Assembly (NCBI RefSeq): GCF_030177895.1
Contig: NZ_CP123448.1
Coordinates: forward strand, 1,364,001 to 1,428,000
DNA: 64,000 nucleotides
Direction: 5' to 3'
Source: Kingella negevensis
GTDB lineage: Bacteria; Pseudomonadota; Gammaproteobacteria; Burkholderiales; Neisseriaceae
The first letter of the stretch is position 1, and each line of letters opens with the position of its first letter. The notes below the pieces were generated by a model that saw only the letters and a program-made list of their open reading frames with translations, made no database searches and had not been told where the DNA came from. Position numbers and translations under genes: made by a program. Positions 8,342 through 18,041 of the stretch are shown here, piece after piece.

Positions 8342-9763
8342 ATGTCTGACGCAAAATTGAGGCTGGGTTCACTCACAGCTCTGGTTATTGGTTCTATGAT
8401 TGGTGGTGGCATCTTCTCACTACCTCAAAATATGGCGGCTGGCGCAGAAGCTGGCGCAATCTTAATAGGCTGGGTGATTACCGCAATCGGTATGCTTTGC
8501 TTAGCCTTTGTCTTCCAAACTCTCGCAAACAGGAAACCGAATTTAGACGCTGGCGTTTATGCCTATGCCAAAGCAGGTTTCGGCAATTATCTTGGTTTTT
8601 CTTCCGCTTGGGGCTACTGGATTAGTGCATGGATTGGTAACGTAGGTTACTTGGTCTTGCTGTTTGGTACTCTGGGTTACTTCTTCCCTATCTTTGGCGA
8701 AGGGAACACATTTCCCGCTATTATCGCCGCCTCTGCTCTACTTTGGGCAACACACGCATTAGTGTTGCGTGGCATTAAAGAAGCCACTTTTGTGAATACC
8801 ATTATCACAATCGCCAAAGTCGTTCCCCTGATTACTTTTATCGCCATTGCCGTTATCGGCTTCAAAATGGATATTTTCACAACCGACTTTTGGGGGGCTA
8901 AAAACCCTGATTTAGGCAGCGTGATTGACCAAGTCAAAAGCATGATGTTGGTAACAGTGTGGGTATTCATCGGTATTGAAGGTGCGAGCTTGTATTCTGC
9001 ACGGGCTGAAAAACGCAGCGATGTGGGCAAAGCGACTATCTTAGGTTTTGCAGGTGTGTTGGCTTTATTGGTACTGGTAAACGTGTTGTCTGCTGGGATT
9101 ATGACGCAGCCTGAATTAGCTGCTCTGAGAAACCCTTCTACTGCTTATGTGTTAGAAAAAGTGGTTGGTTCTTGGGGTGCAGCGTTTATCTCAATCGGTT
9201 TAGTGGTTTCCCTGTTAGGCGCGTTCCTCTCTTGGGTGCTGTTCTGTAGTGAAACTTTATACGCAGCCTCTAAAGACGGCACGATGCCAGCGTTCTTCCA
9301 CAAAGAAAACAAAAATGGTGTGCCAGCTAACGCACTGTGGATTACCAACGGTTGCATTCAGTTATTCTTGATTATCACCCTCTTCTCAGCAGGGACTTAT
9401 CTGAAACTGATTTTGCTGGCGACTTCCATGATTTTAATTCCGTATCTGTTCTCAGCAGGTTATGCCGCTTTACTCACCGTTCGCAAAGAAACTTATGAAA
9501 ACGGCGACAAAGATTTAACCAAAGACAGCATCGTTGCTTGGGTTGGTACGATTTACGGGATTTGGCTGATTTACGCAGCAGGTTTGGAATACTTCCTGTT
9601 GTCCACTCTTCTCTATGCCCCAGGTACATTCATCTACGTCTGGGCGCGTAAAGAAAACAAAGAAGTAGCATTTACTACAGCTGAAAAAGTGATTGTTGCG
9701 CTGGTGTTTATCGGTGCTATCGCAGCGATTATTGGACTGGCTCAAGGTAAATTGAGTTTATAA
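8342..9763 (+). CDS. arcD: Arginine/ornithine antiporter ArcD
   Basis: A 473-residue inner-membrane exchanger of the amino acid-polyamine-organocation (APC) superfamily. It imports arginine and exports ornithine for the deiminase pathway. The N-terminus LGSLTALVIGSMIGGGIFSL has the GxG(G)IF substrate-binding loop of the family in the first helix, and about 12 hydrophobic segments follow. The start is preceded by AAGGAG. It is the first gene of arcDABC, with the FNR-type site about 190 bases upstream. The assignment as ArcD rather than another basic amino acid antiporter rests on the operon. Confidence 0.95.
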   Translation: MSDAKLRLGSLTALVIGSMIGGGIFSLPQNMAAGAEAGAILIGWVITAIGMLCLAFVFQTLANRKPNLDAGVYAYAKAGFGNYLGFSSAWGYWISAWIGNVGYLVLLFGTLGYFFPIFGEGNTFPAIIAASALLWATHALVLRGIKEATFVNTIITIAKVVPLITFIAIAVIGFKMDIFTTDFWGAKNPDLGSVIDQVKSMMLVTVWVFIGIEGASLYSARAEKRSDVGKATILGFAGVLALLVLVNVLSAGIMTQPELAALRNPSTAYVLEKVVGSWGAAFISIGLVVSLLGAFLSWVLFCSETLYAASKDGTMPAFFHKENKNGVPANALWITNGCIQLFLIITLFSAGTYLKLILLATSMILIPYLFSAGYAALLTVRKETYENGDKDLTKDSIVAWVGTIYGIWLIYAAGLEYFLLSTLLYAPGTFIYVWARKENKEVAFTTAEKVIVALVFIGAIAAIIGLAQGKLSL

Positions 9764-9873
9764 AGAAAGTTTGAAGTTTAAGTATGTTTTCCAAATACAG
9801 GTATTTATAAAACGCTTTCACGTTGTGAGGTATTTTCAGGCAGCCTGAAAGCAATCACTCAAGGAGTTTTATC

Positions 9874-11118
9874 ATGTCTCAATTAGGTGTTCATTCAGAA
9901 GCAGGCAAATTACGCACAGTAATGGTTTGTGAACCTGGTTTGGCGCACGAGCGTCTGACCCCTGATAACTGTGATGGTTTGCTGTTTGATGATGTTTTAT
10001 GGGTAGAACGCGCACAAGAAGACCACCGCGATTTTGCCAAAAAAATGCGCGAGCGCGGCATTGAAGTGTTAGAAATGCACCAAATGCTAGCTGAAACCGT
10101 ACAAAACAAAGAAGCCCTCAAATGGATTCTCGACCGCAAATTCAGCCCAACCATGATTGCCCAACCCATTATTGGCGAACTACGCTCATGGTTTGAGGGC
10201 TTAAGCGCACAAGAGCAAGCACGCTACTTAATCGGCGGTGTCAGCACCTTAGACTTAACTCCAGAAAACTTCTCACAAGACGTGATTGACTTAGCAAGGG
10301 CAGCAGAAGGCGATTTAGGTTTCGTCTTCCCACCATTGCCAAACACCCAATTCACACGTGACAACTCAAGCTGGATTTACGGTGGCGTAACACTCAACCC
10401 AATGTACTGGCCAGCCCGTCGCCAAGAAACCTTGCTGACCGCAGCTATTTACAAATTTCACCAACGCTTTGCAGGACAAGTCAAAGTATGGTTTGGCGAC
10501 CCAGATGCCAACTTCGGCAATGAATTCTTGGAAGGCGGCGACGTGTTCCCAATCGGCAAAGGCATTGTATTGGTCGGTATGGGTGAACGCAGCTCACTGC
10601 ACGCCATCACCCAATTAGCGCAAAACTTGTTTAAAGAAAAAGCCGCAGAACGCGTCATCGTAGCCGCTATGCCAAAAACACGTTCAGCCATGCACTTAGA
10701 CACCATCTTCACTTTCTGCGACCGCGATTTGGTAAACATCTTCCCAAAAATGGTAGACCAAATTATCCCATTCACTTTGCGTCCAGACGAAAGCAAACCA
10801 AACGGCTTAGACATTCGCAAAGAAAGCAAACATTTTGTGGACGTGGTTGCTGAAGCCCTCGGTGTTGGCAAATTGCGCACCGTAGAAACAGGGGGCAACA
10901 GCTACTCAGCCGACCGCGAACAATGGGACGATGCAAACAACGTATTCGCATTAGAACCAGGTGTAGTCATCGGTTACGACCGCAATAAATTAACCAACCA
11001 AAAACTGCGCGATGCAGGCGTAGAAGTCGTGTCCATCAGCTCATCTGAATTAGGACGCGGTCGCGGCGGCGGTCGTTGCATGACTTGCCCAATCGTTCGC
11101 GACCCGATTGATTATTAA
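9874..11118 (+). CDS. arcA: Arginine deiminase
   Basis: A 414-residue cytoplasmic enzyme that hydrolyses arginine to citrulline and ammonia, the first step of the pathway. Visible motifs: the N-terminal KLRTVMVCEPGLAHERLTP, FTRDNSSWIYGGVTLNPM with the substrate-binding Asp and Arg, EGGDVFPIG, MHLDTIFTFCDRD with the catalytic His, and the C-terminal GRGGGRCMTCPIVRDPID with the nucleophilic Cys near residue 404. Length is normal. A good AAGGAG site precedes ATG 9874. It lies 110 bases after arcD and is probably in the same transcript. Confidence 0.98.
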   Translation: MSQLGVHSEAGKLRTVMVCEPGLAHERLTPDNCDGLLFDDVLWVERAQEDHRDFAKKMRERGIEVLEMHQMLAETVQNKEALKWILDRKFSPTMIAQPIIGELRSWFEGLSAQEQARYLIGGVSTLDLTPENFSQDVIDLARAAEGDLGFVFPPLPNTQFTRDNSSWIYGGVTLNPMYWPARRQETLLTAAIYKFHQRFAGQVKVWFGDPDANFGNEFLEGGDVFPIGKGIVLVGMGERSSLHAITQLAQNLFKEKAAERVIVAAMPKTRSAMHLDTIFTFCDRDLVNIFPKMVDQIIPFTLRPDESKPNGLDIRKESKHFVDVVAEALGVGKLRTVETGGNSYSADREQWDDANNVFALEPGVVIGYDRNKLTNQKLRDAGVEVVSISSSELGRGRGGGRCMTCPIVRDPIDY

Positions 11119-11127
11119 TGATTAGCC

Positions 11128-11179
11128 GTAGGTTGGATTCTTGAATCCAACATTCCACAGAAACAGGTATCCAACCTAC
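11128..11179. repeat. GTAGG palindromic element, copy 2
   Basis: GTAGGTTGGATTCTTGAATC begins the element and ATCCAACCTAC ends it, pairing with the first 11 bases; an inner palindrome GGATTCTTGAATCC lies at the left. It is in the arcA-arcB gap and could fold in the messenger. Confidence 0.7.
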
Positions 11180-11287
11180 ATTTTTCCATTTTCAGCAATA
11201 TTTTGTAGTACAGAAGTAAAAGACCTTCAGGCAGCCTGAAAAATCTCAGCCTGAAAAACACATTCATTCTTTTCAAGGAGTATTACC

Positions 11288-12298
11288 ATGTCATTCAATT
11301 TGAACAACCGCCATCTGTTGAGCTTAACCAACCACACAGAAAAAGAAATCCGCTTCTTGCTGGATTTGGCACGCGATTTGAAACGCGCAAAATACGCAGG
11401 CACAGAACAACAAACCTTGCGCGGCAAAAACATTGCTCTGATTTTTGAAAAAACTTCTACCCGTACACGCTGCGCATTTGAAGTCGCCGCTTACGACCAA
11501 GGCGCAAACGTAACCTACATCGACCCAACATCATCACAAATCGGCCACAAAGAAAGCATGAAAGACACCGCACGCGTGTTAGGTCGCATGTACGACGCAA
11601 TCGAATATCGCGGCTTCAAACAATCCGTGGTTGAAGAATTAGCAGAATACGCAGGCGTACCAGTATTCAACGGCTTGACCGACGAATGGCACCCAACCCA
11701 AATGTTGGCAGACGTTTTGACCATGATTGAACACAGCGACAAACCATTGAGCCAAATCAGCTATGTTTACTTGGGCGACGCACGCAACAACGTAGCCAAC
11801 TCATTGTTGATGATTGGTGCTAAATTGGGCATGGACGTACGCATTGCCGCACCAAAAGATTTGCAACCAACTGCCGAATTGCAAGCACGTTGCGCAGAAT
11901 GGGCAAAAGAATCAGGCGCACGCGTATTGGTAACTGACGATGTGGACGCAGCCGTTAAAGGCGTGGACTACGTTCATACAGACGTTTGGGTATCAATGGG
12001 CGAACCAATCGAAGCATGGGGTCAACGCATCGACAAATTGTTGCCATACCAAGTAAACGCTAAATTGATTGAACGCACAGGCAATCCAAAAGTGAAATTC
12101 TTGCACTGTTTGCCAGCATTCCACAACAGCGAAACCAAAGTCGGCAAACAAATCGCCGAACAATATCCACACTTGGCAAACGGTATTGAAGTAACAGAAG
12201 ACGTGTTTGAATCTCCACGCAATGTGGCATTCGACCAAGCTGAAAACCGTATGCACACCATTAAAGCCGTAATGGTTGCTTCGTTGTCAGGTTTGTAA
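11288..12298 (+). CDS. arcB: Ornithine carbamoyltransferase, catabolic
   Basis: A 336-residue enzyme that splits citrulline by phosphorolysis into ornithine and carbamoyl phosphate. The carbamoyl-phosphate motif [11 protein letters not shown] is near residue 56, [16 protein letters not shown] near residue 132 and the ornithine-side motif HCLPAFHN near residue 273. Start ATG 11288 has AAGGAG. The catabolic role is inferred from its place between arcA and arcC; a single enzyme may also serve biosynthesis (argF), and sequence alone does not separate the two. Confidence 0.96.
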   Translation: MSFNLNNRHLLSLTNHTEKEIRFLLDLARDLKRAKYAGTEQQTLRGKNIALIFEKTSTRTRCAFEVAAYDQGANVTYIDPTSSQIGHKESMKDTARVLGRMYDAIEYRGFKQSVVEELAEYAGVPVFNGLTDEWHPTQMLADVLTMIEHSDKPLSQISYVYLGDARNNVANSLLMIGAKLGMDVRIAAPKDLQPTAELQARCAEWAKESGARVLVTDDVDAAVKGVDYVHTDVWVSMGEPIEAWGQRIDKLLPYQVNAKLIERTGNPKVKFLHCLPAFHNSETKVGKQIAEQYPHLANGIEVTEDVFESPRNVAFDQAENRMHTIKAVMVASLSGL

Positions 12299-12311
12299 TC
12301 TACAAAACCCC

Positions 12312-12333
12312 GTAGGATGGGCTTCAGCCCATC
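12312..12333. repeat. GTAGG element, short copy 3
   Basis: GTAGGATGGGCTTCAGCCCATC holds only the first hairpin of the family (GATGGGCT/AGCCCATC). It sits between arcB and arcC, before several uptake sequences. Confidence 0.5.
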
Positions 12334-12452
12334 ACAAACCGCAACCCGTTTTCAGGCTGCCTGAAAATATAGGCAGCCTGAAACATCAAAATTCAATTTT
12401 GACTGCCTCACTTTTTCAGGCAGCCTGAAAACTATTTTCGGGAGATTATATT

Positions 12453-13394
12453 ATGCGTATTGTTATTGCATTAGGTGGTAACGCCCTGTTGCGCCGCGGT
12501 CAGCCAATGACTGCCGACAACCAACGTGAGAATGTTCGCATTGCAGCCGAACAAATCGCCAAAGTTCACAAAGGCAACGAATTAGTGATTGCACACGGTA
12601 ACGGCCCACAAGTGGGTTTGCTCGCATTGCAAGGCGCGGCTTATCATCAACAAGACAGCAAAGTGGAAACCTATCCATTGGACGTTTTAGGTGCAGAAAC
12701 CCAAGGCATGATTGGTTACATGATTGAACAAGAAATGGGCAATGTGTTACCAAAAGACGTTCCATTTGCCACTTTGCTCACTCAAGTTGAAGTAGACAAA
12801 GCTGACCCAGCATTCCAAAACCCAACTAAATTCGTAGGTCCTGTTTACGAAAAAGCAGAAGCAGAACGCTTGGCAGCCGAAAAAGGCTGGGCAATCAAAG
12901 CCGATGGCGACAAATTCCGTCGCGTTGTACCAAGCCCATTGCCAAAACGCATTTTTGAATTGAACCCAATCAAATGGATTTTGGAAAAAGGCGCAGTGGT
13001 TTGCTGTGCTGGCGGTGGCGGTATCCCAACTTACTTTGAAAGCGAAGGTAAGTTGAGTGGTATTGAAGCTGTGATTGACAAAGACTTGTGCTCATCATTG
13101 TTGGCGCGTGAATTGGACGCTGATATGTTGGTGATTGCGACTGACGTGGACGCAACCTACACCAACTGGGGCAAAGAAGACCAAAAAGCGATTTTTGAAG
13201 CGCACCCACAAGCCTTCCGCGATTTGAACTTCCCTGCTGGTTCTATGGGACCAAAAGTAGATGCAGCTTGCGAATTTGCTGAAAAAACAGGCAAAGTAGC
13301 GGTAATCGGTGCTTTGGCTGATATTGAAGCGATTGTGGCTGGCAAAGCGGGTACACGCATTAGCACTCAATTCAAAGACATCACTTATCGTTAA
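12453..13394 (+). CDS. arcC: Carbamate kinase
   Basis: A 313-residue enzyme that transfers phosphate from carbamoyl phosphate to ADP, the ATP-yielding step of the pathway. Amino acid kinase fold: [16 protein letters not shown] at the N-terminus, [15 protein letters not shown] near residue 48, [15 protein letters not shown] near residue 186, [14 protein letters not shown] near residue 206 and [15 protein letters not shown] near residue 226. Length is normal. It is the last gene of the operon and is followed by a strong terminator. Confidence 0.98.
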   Translation: MRIVIALGGNALLRRGQPMTADNQRENVRIAAEQIAKVHKGNELVIAHGNGPQVGLLALQGAAYHQQDSKVETYPLDVLGAETQGMIGYMIEQEMGNVLPKDVPFATLLTQVEVDKADPAFQNPTKFVGPVYEKAEAERLAAEKGWAIKADGDKFRRVVPSPLPKRIFELNPIKWILEKGAVVCCAGGGGIPTYFESEGKLSGIEAVIDKDLCSSLLARELDADMLVIATDVDATYTNWGKEDQKAIFEAHPQAFRDLNFPAGSMGPKVDAACEFAEKTGKVAVIGALADIEAIVAGKAGTRISTQFKDITYR

Positions 13395-13411
13395 AAGATT
13401 GACATGGTAGT

Positions 13412-13455
13412 AAAAAAAAAGCAGCCTGAAAGCTATTTTTCAGGCTGCTTTTTTT
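13412..13455 (+). terminator. Terminator of the arc operon
   Basis: AAAAAAGCAGCCTGAAA pairs with TTTCAGGCTGCTTTTTTT around a short loop. It closes arcDABC. Confidence 0.85.
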
Positions 13456-13524
13456 GACTTTATTAAAGCAATATAAAACTGAGTATAAATTCAAAAATAA
13501 CATTTTTTCTATTAACTTATACAT

Positions 13525-13989
13525 TATAGTTAATTAAAATAAAAATAGGACAGTAACGCATCTGTGAAATTATCATAACTAGGCAAAATTGAACGCATAT
13601 ATTTCTTAATATTTGCCCATGTTTTTTCTATTGGATTTCATTCAGGCGAATAAGGTGCAAGCGGGAGCAACTAAAAATTTCAGCCATTTCATAGAGATAA
13701 GCATCAGGATTTTGTTCAATATATTGTTTGAGTGCTTGCGTATCCCATTTAGTGGCATTTTGCCCTTTGACTTGATGTTTCAGGCTATCTGTTTATTCTT
13801 CTATTCTTCTAATTTAATCCAAAGGTAAAGCGTATTTCTTGAGATACCATAGGTTTTGGCAACTTTACTTGCATTGTTACATTGCTTGTAACAATTTAAT
13901 GCTTTTTCTCGTAAATCAATTGAATACGCCATTTTATGCACCTTAAAGATAAAATTAGAAGTGTACTATTTTATTTTGAATTTACTATA
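13525..13989 (-). mobile_element. IS630-type deletion derivative, copy 1
   Basis: A 465-base element ending in inverted repeats TATAGTTAATTAAAATAAAA and, on the other strand, TATAGTAAATTCAAAATAAA. On the minus strand it encodes the start of an IS630-family transposase (MAYSIDLREKALNCYKQ, complement of 13931) and then jumps directly to the C-terminal part (SPELNPIEKTWANIKKYMR). The middle, including catalytic Asp residues, is missing. The frame is further damaged, for example where the GSLKHQVK region reads differently. The copy at 18042-18498 has the same deletion in opposite orientation. Confidence 0.88.
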
Positions 13990-14159
13990 CTACAATTTTT
14001 TTAAAGCAGTTATTCAGTGTTTGCGATAGATTAAACTTTGCTTAATTATTGTGCAAGTTTAAAAAACAACGGTGCTACAATGCGCCCGCATTATGGCTAA
14101 TTAGTCAAAAGAATTCTCATCACAGCCTGAAACCTTGAATTATTTTGGGAGAAATAAAA

Positions 14160-14976
14160 ATGAAAAAACAATGCTTGTCATTATTGGTCGCAGCCGCATT
14201 TGCGTTGGCAGCTTGTGGCGATAACACTGCGAAAACAGAAGCTACACCAGCCAAACCTGCCGCAACTCAAACCGCAGAAACCACCAACAACAATCCTAAT
14301 TTGAAAACCTATGTGGTTGGTTCAGAACTGGGTTACTTGCCATTTGAATTTATGAACGACAAAGGCCAAGCCGACGGTTTTGAAATTGAATTGCTGACAG
14401 AAATCGCCAAAATGGGCGGTTTTAATGTGCAATTTGTAAACTCACCACGTAGCGCAGTAACCAGCACATTAAACGACGGCAGCCGCCAAATCTGGGCATC
14501 AGCCATCGCCGTGAGCCCTGCTCGTTTGGCAGAAGTGGACATGAGCGAGCCATTTATGGATTTTGAATCTGCCGTTGCCGTAGCAGACCGCCCTGAAAAC
14601 AGCAACGTGAATGCGTTGAATGATTTAGCAGGCAAAAAAATCGCGTTCAACAAAGCCAGTGTGAGCAACACCGAATTGGTTGCTGCTTTGCGTGCGACTG
14701 CTGTTCCAGAAAATTCGTTTTTCTTGGCGTTGAAATCACTGCGTTCAGGCAGAGCCGATGCTATAGTGGGCGATACTCGCGTCTTCCAATACTACAAAAA
14801 TCATCAAAACGATAAAGTGCGCATCATTTCATTGGGCAAAGGCCCACAACCTTTGGCATTTGCAGTGAAAAAAAGGCAATACGGAATTGTTGAACAAAAT
14901 CAATTCAGGTATCGCCAAAATGAAAGCGGACGGTTCTTTGGATAAATTGATTGCGAAATGGTTTGGCGGCGAATAA
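14160..14976 (+). pseudogene. Amino acid ABC transporter substrate-binding lipoprotein, frameshifted
   Basis: A periplasmic solute-binding lipoprotein of family 3. MKKQCLSLLVAAAFALAACG is a signal peptide with lipobox LAAC. YLPFEFMNDKGQADGFEIEL is the ligand-binding start of the domain, and SAIAVSPARLAEVDMSEPF and GRADAIVGDTRVFQYY are typical. A run of seven A at 14868-14874 shifts the frame, so the intact chain stops at 14945. In the other frame the normal C-terminus continues (NKINSGIAKMKADGSLDKLI ... WFGGE) to TAA 14974-14976. One deletion would restore it, so this is a recent mutation, a slippage-based switch or a sequencing error. Arginine is a plausible ligand given the arc operon nearby, but this is not shown. 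Confidence 0.85.
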
Positions 14977-15029
14977 AGCATAAGCCAGAAATTTTCAGGC
15001 TGCGTTTGATTGAATACAGCCTGAAATCT

Positions 15030-16397
15030 TTATTTCTTCGCAGGTTTTTCAGGGCGTACCCAACCTTCAATGGTTACCTGTTTCGCACGAGCAACCACCA
15101 ATTTACCGTCTTCACAGTTTTTGGTAATCACACTGCCCGCGCCAGTGGTTACTTTATTGCCTACCGTAACAGGCGCAACCAAACTGGTATGCGAACCAAT
15201 ACGCACCTCATCGCCAATCACGGTTTTGTGCTTGTTCACACCGTCATAATTGCACGTGATTGTGCCAGCACCGATATTGGTTTTTGTACCAATCGTCGTG
15301 TCGCCCAAATAAGTTAAGTGGTTTGCCTTGCTGCCTTTACCAATTGTGCTGTTTTTCACCTCCACAAAGTTACCAATATGCACCTCGTCCGCCAAAACAG
15401 CATTCGGACGCAAACGCGCAAATGGACCAATCTGCGCATTTTCACCAATCACGCAATCTTCCAAATGGCTAAACGGCGCAATCACCGTACCAGCCGCAAT
15501 CTTCGCGTTTTTGATGACGCAGTTCGCGCCGATGCGCACATCATCGCCCAGCTCAACTTCGCCTTCCAAAATACAGTTCGCATCAATAATCACATCTTGA
15601 CCGTGTTTCAGGCTGCCACGCAAATGGAAACTGGAACTGTCCAGCAACGTAACGCCAGCCAACATCACTTCAGCCGCACGATGATTGCGGTAGATGTTCG
15701 CCAATTCGCCGAGCTGCAACTTATTGTTCACACCAGCCGCCAAATAATGCGCAGAAACAGGGTGTGGTGTTACGGCAACATTATCACGCACCGCCAAGCC
15801 AACCACGTCTGTCAAATAATATTCGCCTTGCGCATTGTTGCTTTGCAAAGCGTTCAACCAGTTGGCTAAATGCGCGTTTGGCAACACAAAAATGCCTGTA
15901 TTCACTTCATTAATGGTTTTTTGTTCAGCGTTTGCATCTTTTTCTTCCACAATCGCGGTAACTTGATTTTGCGCGTTGCGGATAATGCGACCGTAGCCCG
16001 TTGGGTTGCCCATGATATCGGTCAGAATGCCTACGCCTTCGCCTGCTTGCGCCAACAGGTTCGTGAGGTTTTCTTTGTTGATGAGGGGAACATCGCCATA
16101 CAACACCAGCGTTTTGCCGTTTTGCGGAATGTGTGGCAACGCCATTTTTACGGCGTGTCCTGTGCCGAGCTGCTCGGTTTGTTCTACCCAGTTCACTTGT
16201 TTGTGCGACAGTTGTTGCAACACCAAATCTTTGCCGTGTCCAATCACGACGTTGATGCTTTCAGGCTGCAAGGTTGCCGCCGTGTCAATGACGTGTTCCA
16301 GCATGGATTTGCCACCAATTTGGTGCAGGACTTTGGGGAGTTTGGAATACATGCGCGTGCCTTTGCCAGCCGCGAGAATGATAATGTGTAGAGACAT
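15030..16397 (-). CDS. glmU: Bifunctional GlmU: GlcNAc-1-phosphate uridyltransferase / glucosamine-1-phosphate acetyltransferase
   Basis: A 455-residue cytoplasmic enzyme making UDP-GlcNAc for peptidoglycan and lipopolysaccharide. The N-terminal pyrophosphorylase domain has the signature LAAGKGTRMYSKLPKVLHQI at residues 8-27 and VLYGDVPLI near residue 100. From about residue 250 the left-handed beta-helix acetyltransferase repeats appear (VELGDDVRIGANCVIKNA and similar), with the active-site region NHLTYLGDTTIG near residue 358 and CNYDGVNKHKT near residue 382. Length is normal. It is convergent with the preceding lipoprotein pseudogene; uptake sequences lie on both sides. Confidence 0.98.
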   Translation of the reverse strand: MSLHIIILAAGKGTRMYSKLPKVLHQIGGKSMLEHVIDTAATLQPESINVVIGHGKDLVLQQLSHKQVNWVEQTEQLGTGHAVKMALPHIPQNGKTLVLYGDVPLINKENLTNLLAQAGEGVGILTDIMGNPTGYGRIIRNAQNQVTAIVEEKDANAEQKTINEVNTGIFVLPNAHLANWLNALQSNNAQGEYYLTDVVGLAVRDNVAVTPHPVSAHYLAAGVNNKLQLGELANIYRNHRAAEVMLAGVTLLDSSSFHLRGSLKHGQDVIIDANCILEGEVELGDDVRIGANCVIKNAKIAAGTVIAPFSHLEDCVIGENAQIGPFARLRPNAVLADEVHIGNFVEVKNSTIGKGSKANHLTYLGDTTIGTKTNIGAGTITCNYDGVNKHKTVIGDEVRIGSHTSLVAPVTVGNKVTTGAGSVITKNCEDGKLVVARAKQVTIEGWVRPEKPAKK

Positions 16398-16428
16398 TTT
16401 TGAGGATTTCCTTGAGGGTTATTTTTGG

Positions 16429-16470
16429 GGTTTCAGGCTGCGTTTTTTATCAGAATGCAGCCTGAAAATT
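16429..16470. terminator. Uptake-sequence hairpin between glmU and the small lipoprotein gene
   Basis: TTTCAGGCTGCGTT and the complementary GCAGCCTGAAA flank an ATTCTGAT-type loop. On the minus strand it would end transcription from the small lipoprotein gene before glmU. Confidence 0.55.
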
Positions 16471-16684
16471 ATTCTGCGTCCTTGTTTGGCAAAATAGCGT
16501 GAGGTTGCGGACGGTTTTCATGGTAATGCGTGTTTTGGGACGCTGCGCCGTTGGTGTAATAAATACCTGTACCGTTTGGATAGCGTTGGCGAAAGTGTGT
16601 GCTGCCGTCTTCGATTTGGTAGGTTTCCCATGTGCAAGCGGATAGGGCAAGCGCGGCGAGTAGGCTGATGAATAAGGGTTTCAT
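16469..16684 (-). CDS. Small lipoprotein of unknown function
   Basis: A 71-residue protein. MKPLFISLLAALALSACTWE is a clear lipoprotein signal with lipobox LSAC, giving a mature chain of about 55 residues after the Cys. The rest is polar (TYQIEDGSTHFRQRYPNGTG) without a motif I can name. It is upstream of glmU and downstream of waaA on the same strand, so cotranscription with waaA is possible. The overlapping alternative frame is not supported. Confidence 0.7.
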   Translation of the reverse strand: MKPLFISLLAALALSACTWETYQIEDGSTHFRQRYPNGTGIYYTNGAASQNTHYHENRPQPHAILPNKDAE

Positions 16685-16739
16685 GGTGTGCGTCCTGAAA
16701 ATGTGTGGAAAGTGGAATTATAGCGCGGTTTCAGTGTTT

Positions 16740-18002
16740 TCAGGCTGCCTGAATATGCGCGGCGATAATCTCCGCCATGCGCTCACTCGCCCCTTGATGC
16801 TGCGCGACAAACTGCGTGGCGTGTTGAGCAAAGTCGGCATATTGCTGCGGATTGCCAATCCATTGCGACACGGTTTGCACCAACTCTTCTGCGCTGTTCA
16901 CTTGCACGGCTGCGCCTGCAGCTAATGCGCCTTCACACGCAGCCTGAAAATTGTAAACGGATTGCCCGAACAATACGGGTTTGCCGCAAGCCATTGGTTC
17001 GATGATGTTTTGACAACCTGTGTCTATCAAACTGCCACCCACAAAGGCAATATCCGCCGCTTGGTAATACGCAAACATTTCACCCATGCTGTCGCCAATC
17101 CAGACTTGGGTTTCAGGCTGCAAGGGTTGGTTGTCGCTGCGTTTTTGGGCGCGGAAACCGAGTTGCACGGCACAATCAAACGCAGCCTGAAAACGCTCTG
17201 GGTGGCGCGGCACAATCACTAACAGGGCATTTTGTGGGACGTTTTGCCATGCGCGTAAAATCAGTTCGGTTTCGTCCACGCCGTTTTTTTCGCGTGTGCT
17301 GGCGGCTAGGAATATGGGGCGTTCGCCAATTCGCTGCCTGAAAGTCTGCGCGAGTGTTTGGACGTGTTCGGGCGGCGTGATGTCGTATTTGGTGTTACCG
17401 CAAACTTGTACGTTTGCTGCGCCAATTTGGGCGAGCCGCTCTGCGTCTGCTGGGGTTTGTGCTAGGCAGCCTGAAAGTGTGGCTAGAGCTGGTTGCACTA
17501 GGCTTTGTGCTTTTTGATAGCCTTGCGCGGATTTTTGGGATAGTCGTGCATTGGCAAGAAATAGGGGGACGTGGGCTTGGTTGGCAGCCTGAAAAAGGTT
17601 CGCCCAAATTTCGGTTTCCATGATGATGCCTGCGATGGGTTGGTGTTCGCGCATGAATTGCTGTACCCAGTCGCGGCGGTCATAGGGCAAATAGCGGCAT
17701 TGGGCTTGTGGGTAGAGTTGCTCTGCAGTGGCGCGTCCTGTGGGGGTCATTTGTGTGAGCAACAGAGGGGCGTTGGGAAAGCGTTCTTGCAGCGCGGCAA
17801 TGAGGGGTTGCGCAGCGCGTGTTTCGCCGACTGATACGGTGTGCAGCCAAATGGGGCGTTGGACGGGATTGAGGTATGCGCTGCCGAAGCGTTCGTCCCA
17901 GTGTTTGAGATAGTCGGGATTTTTTTGAGCGCGTTTGCGCAGATAGTGTTTGATGATTGGGGGGGCGATGTGCCACAGGGCGTTATATAAGGTGGTGAGC
18001 AT
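16740..18002 (-). CDS. waaA: 3-deoxy-D-manno-octulosonic acid (Kdo) transferase
   Basis: A 420-residue inner-membrane-associated glycosyltransferase (family GT30) that adds Kdo to lipid A. The N-terminus MLTTLYNALWHIAPPIIKHY is the membrane-binding start. IWLHTVSVGETRAAQPLIAAL carries the conserved Gly-Glu acceptor motif near residue 58. The donor half shows IFLAASTREKNGVDETELIL (family norm ...REGEE) near residue 235, VPRHPERF near residue 262 and FVGGSLIDTGCQNIIEPMAC near residue 325, which binds CMP-Kdo. Length is normal. An uptake sequence covers the stop region. Confidence 0.96.
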   Translation of the reverse strand: MLTTLYNALWHIAPPIIKHYLRKRAQKNPDYLKHWDERFGSAYLNPVQRPIWLHTVSVGETRAAQPLIAALQERFPNAPLLLTQMTPTGRATAEQLYPQAQCRYLPYDRRDWVQQFMREHQPIAGIIMETEIWANLFQAANQAHVPLFLANARLSQKSAQGYQKAQSLVQPALATLSGCLAQTPADAERLAQIGAANVQVCGNTKYDITPPEHVQTLAQTFRQRIGERPIFLAASTREKNGVDETELILRAWQNVPQNALLVIVPRHPERFQAAFDCAVQLGFRAQKRSDNQPLQPETQVWIGDSMGEMFAYYQAADIAFVGGSLIDTGCQNIIEPMACGKPVLFGQSVYNFQAACEGALAAGAAVQVNSAEELVQTVSQWIGNPQQYADFAQHATQFVAQHQGASERMAEIIAAHIQAA

Positions 18003-18041
18003 AGTTTCAGGCTGCTTAAAAAATTGAAATTATACCGTTTA

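Noticed and set aside
13613..13828. 71-residue hydrophobic protein in the IS630 derivative
   Set aside because: It is the complement of the truncated transposase; the same frame appears in the second copy at 18219-18410.
15260..16391. Long plus-strand open frames opposite glmU
   Set aside because: They mirror a clear glmU on the minus strand and have no recognisable domains or ribosome binding sites.
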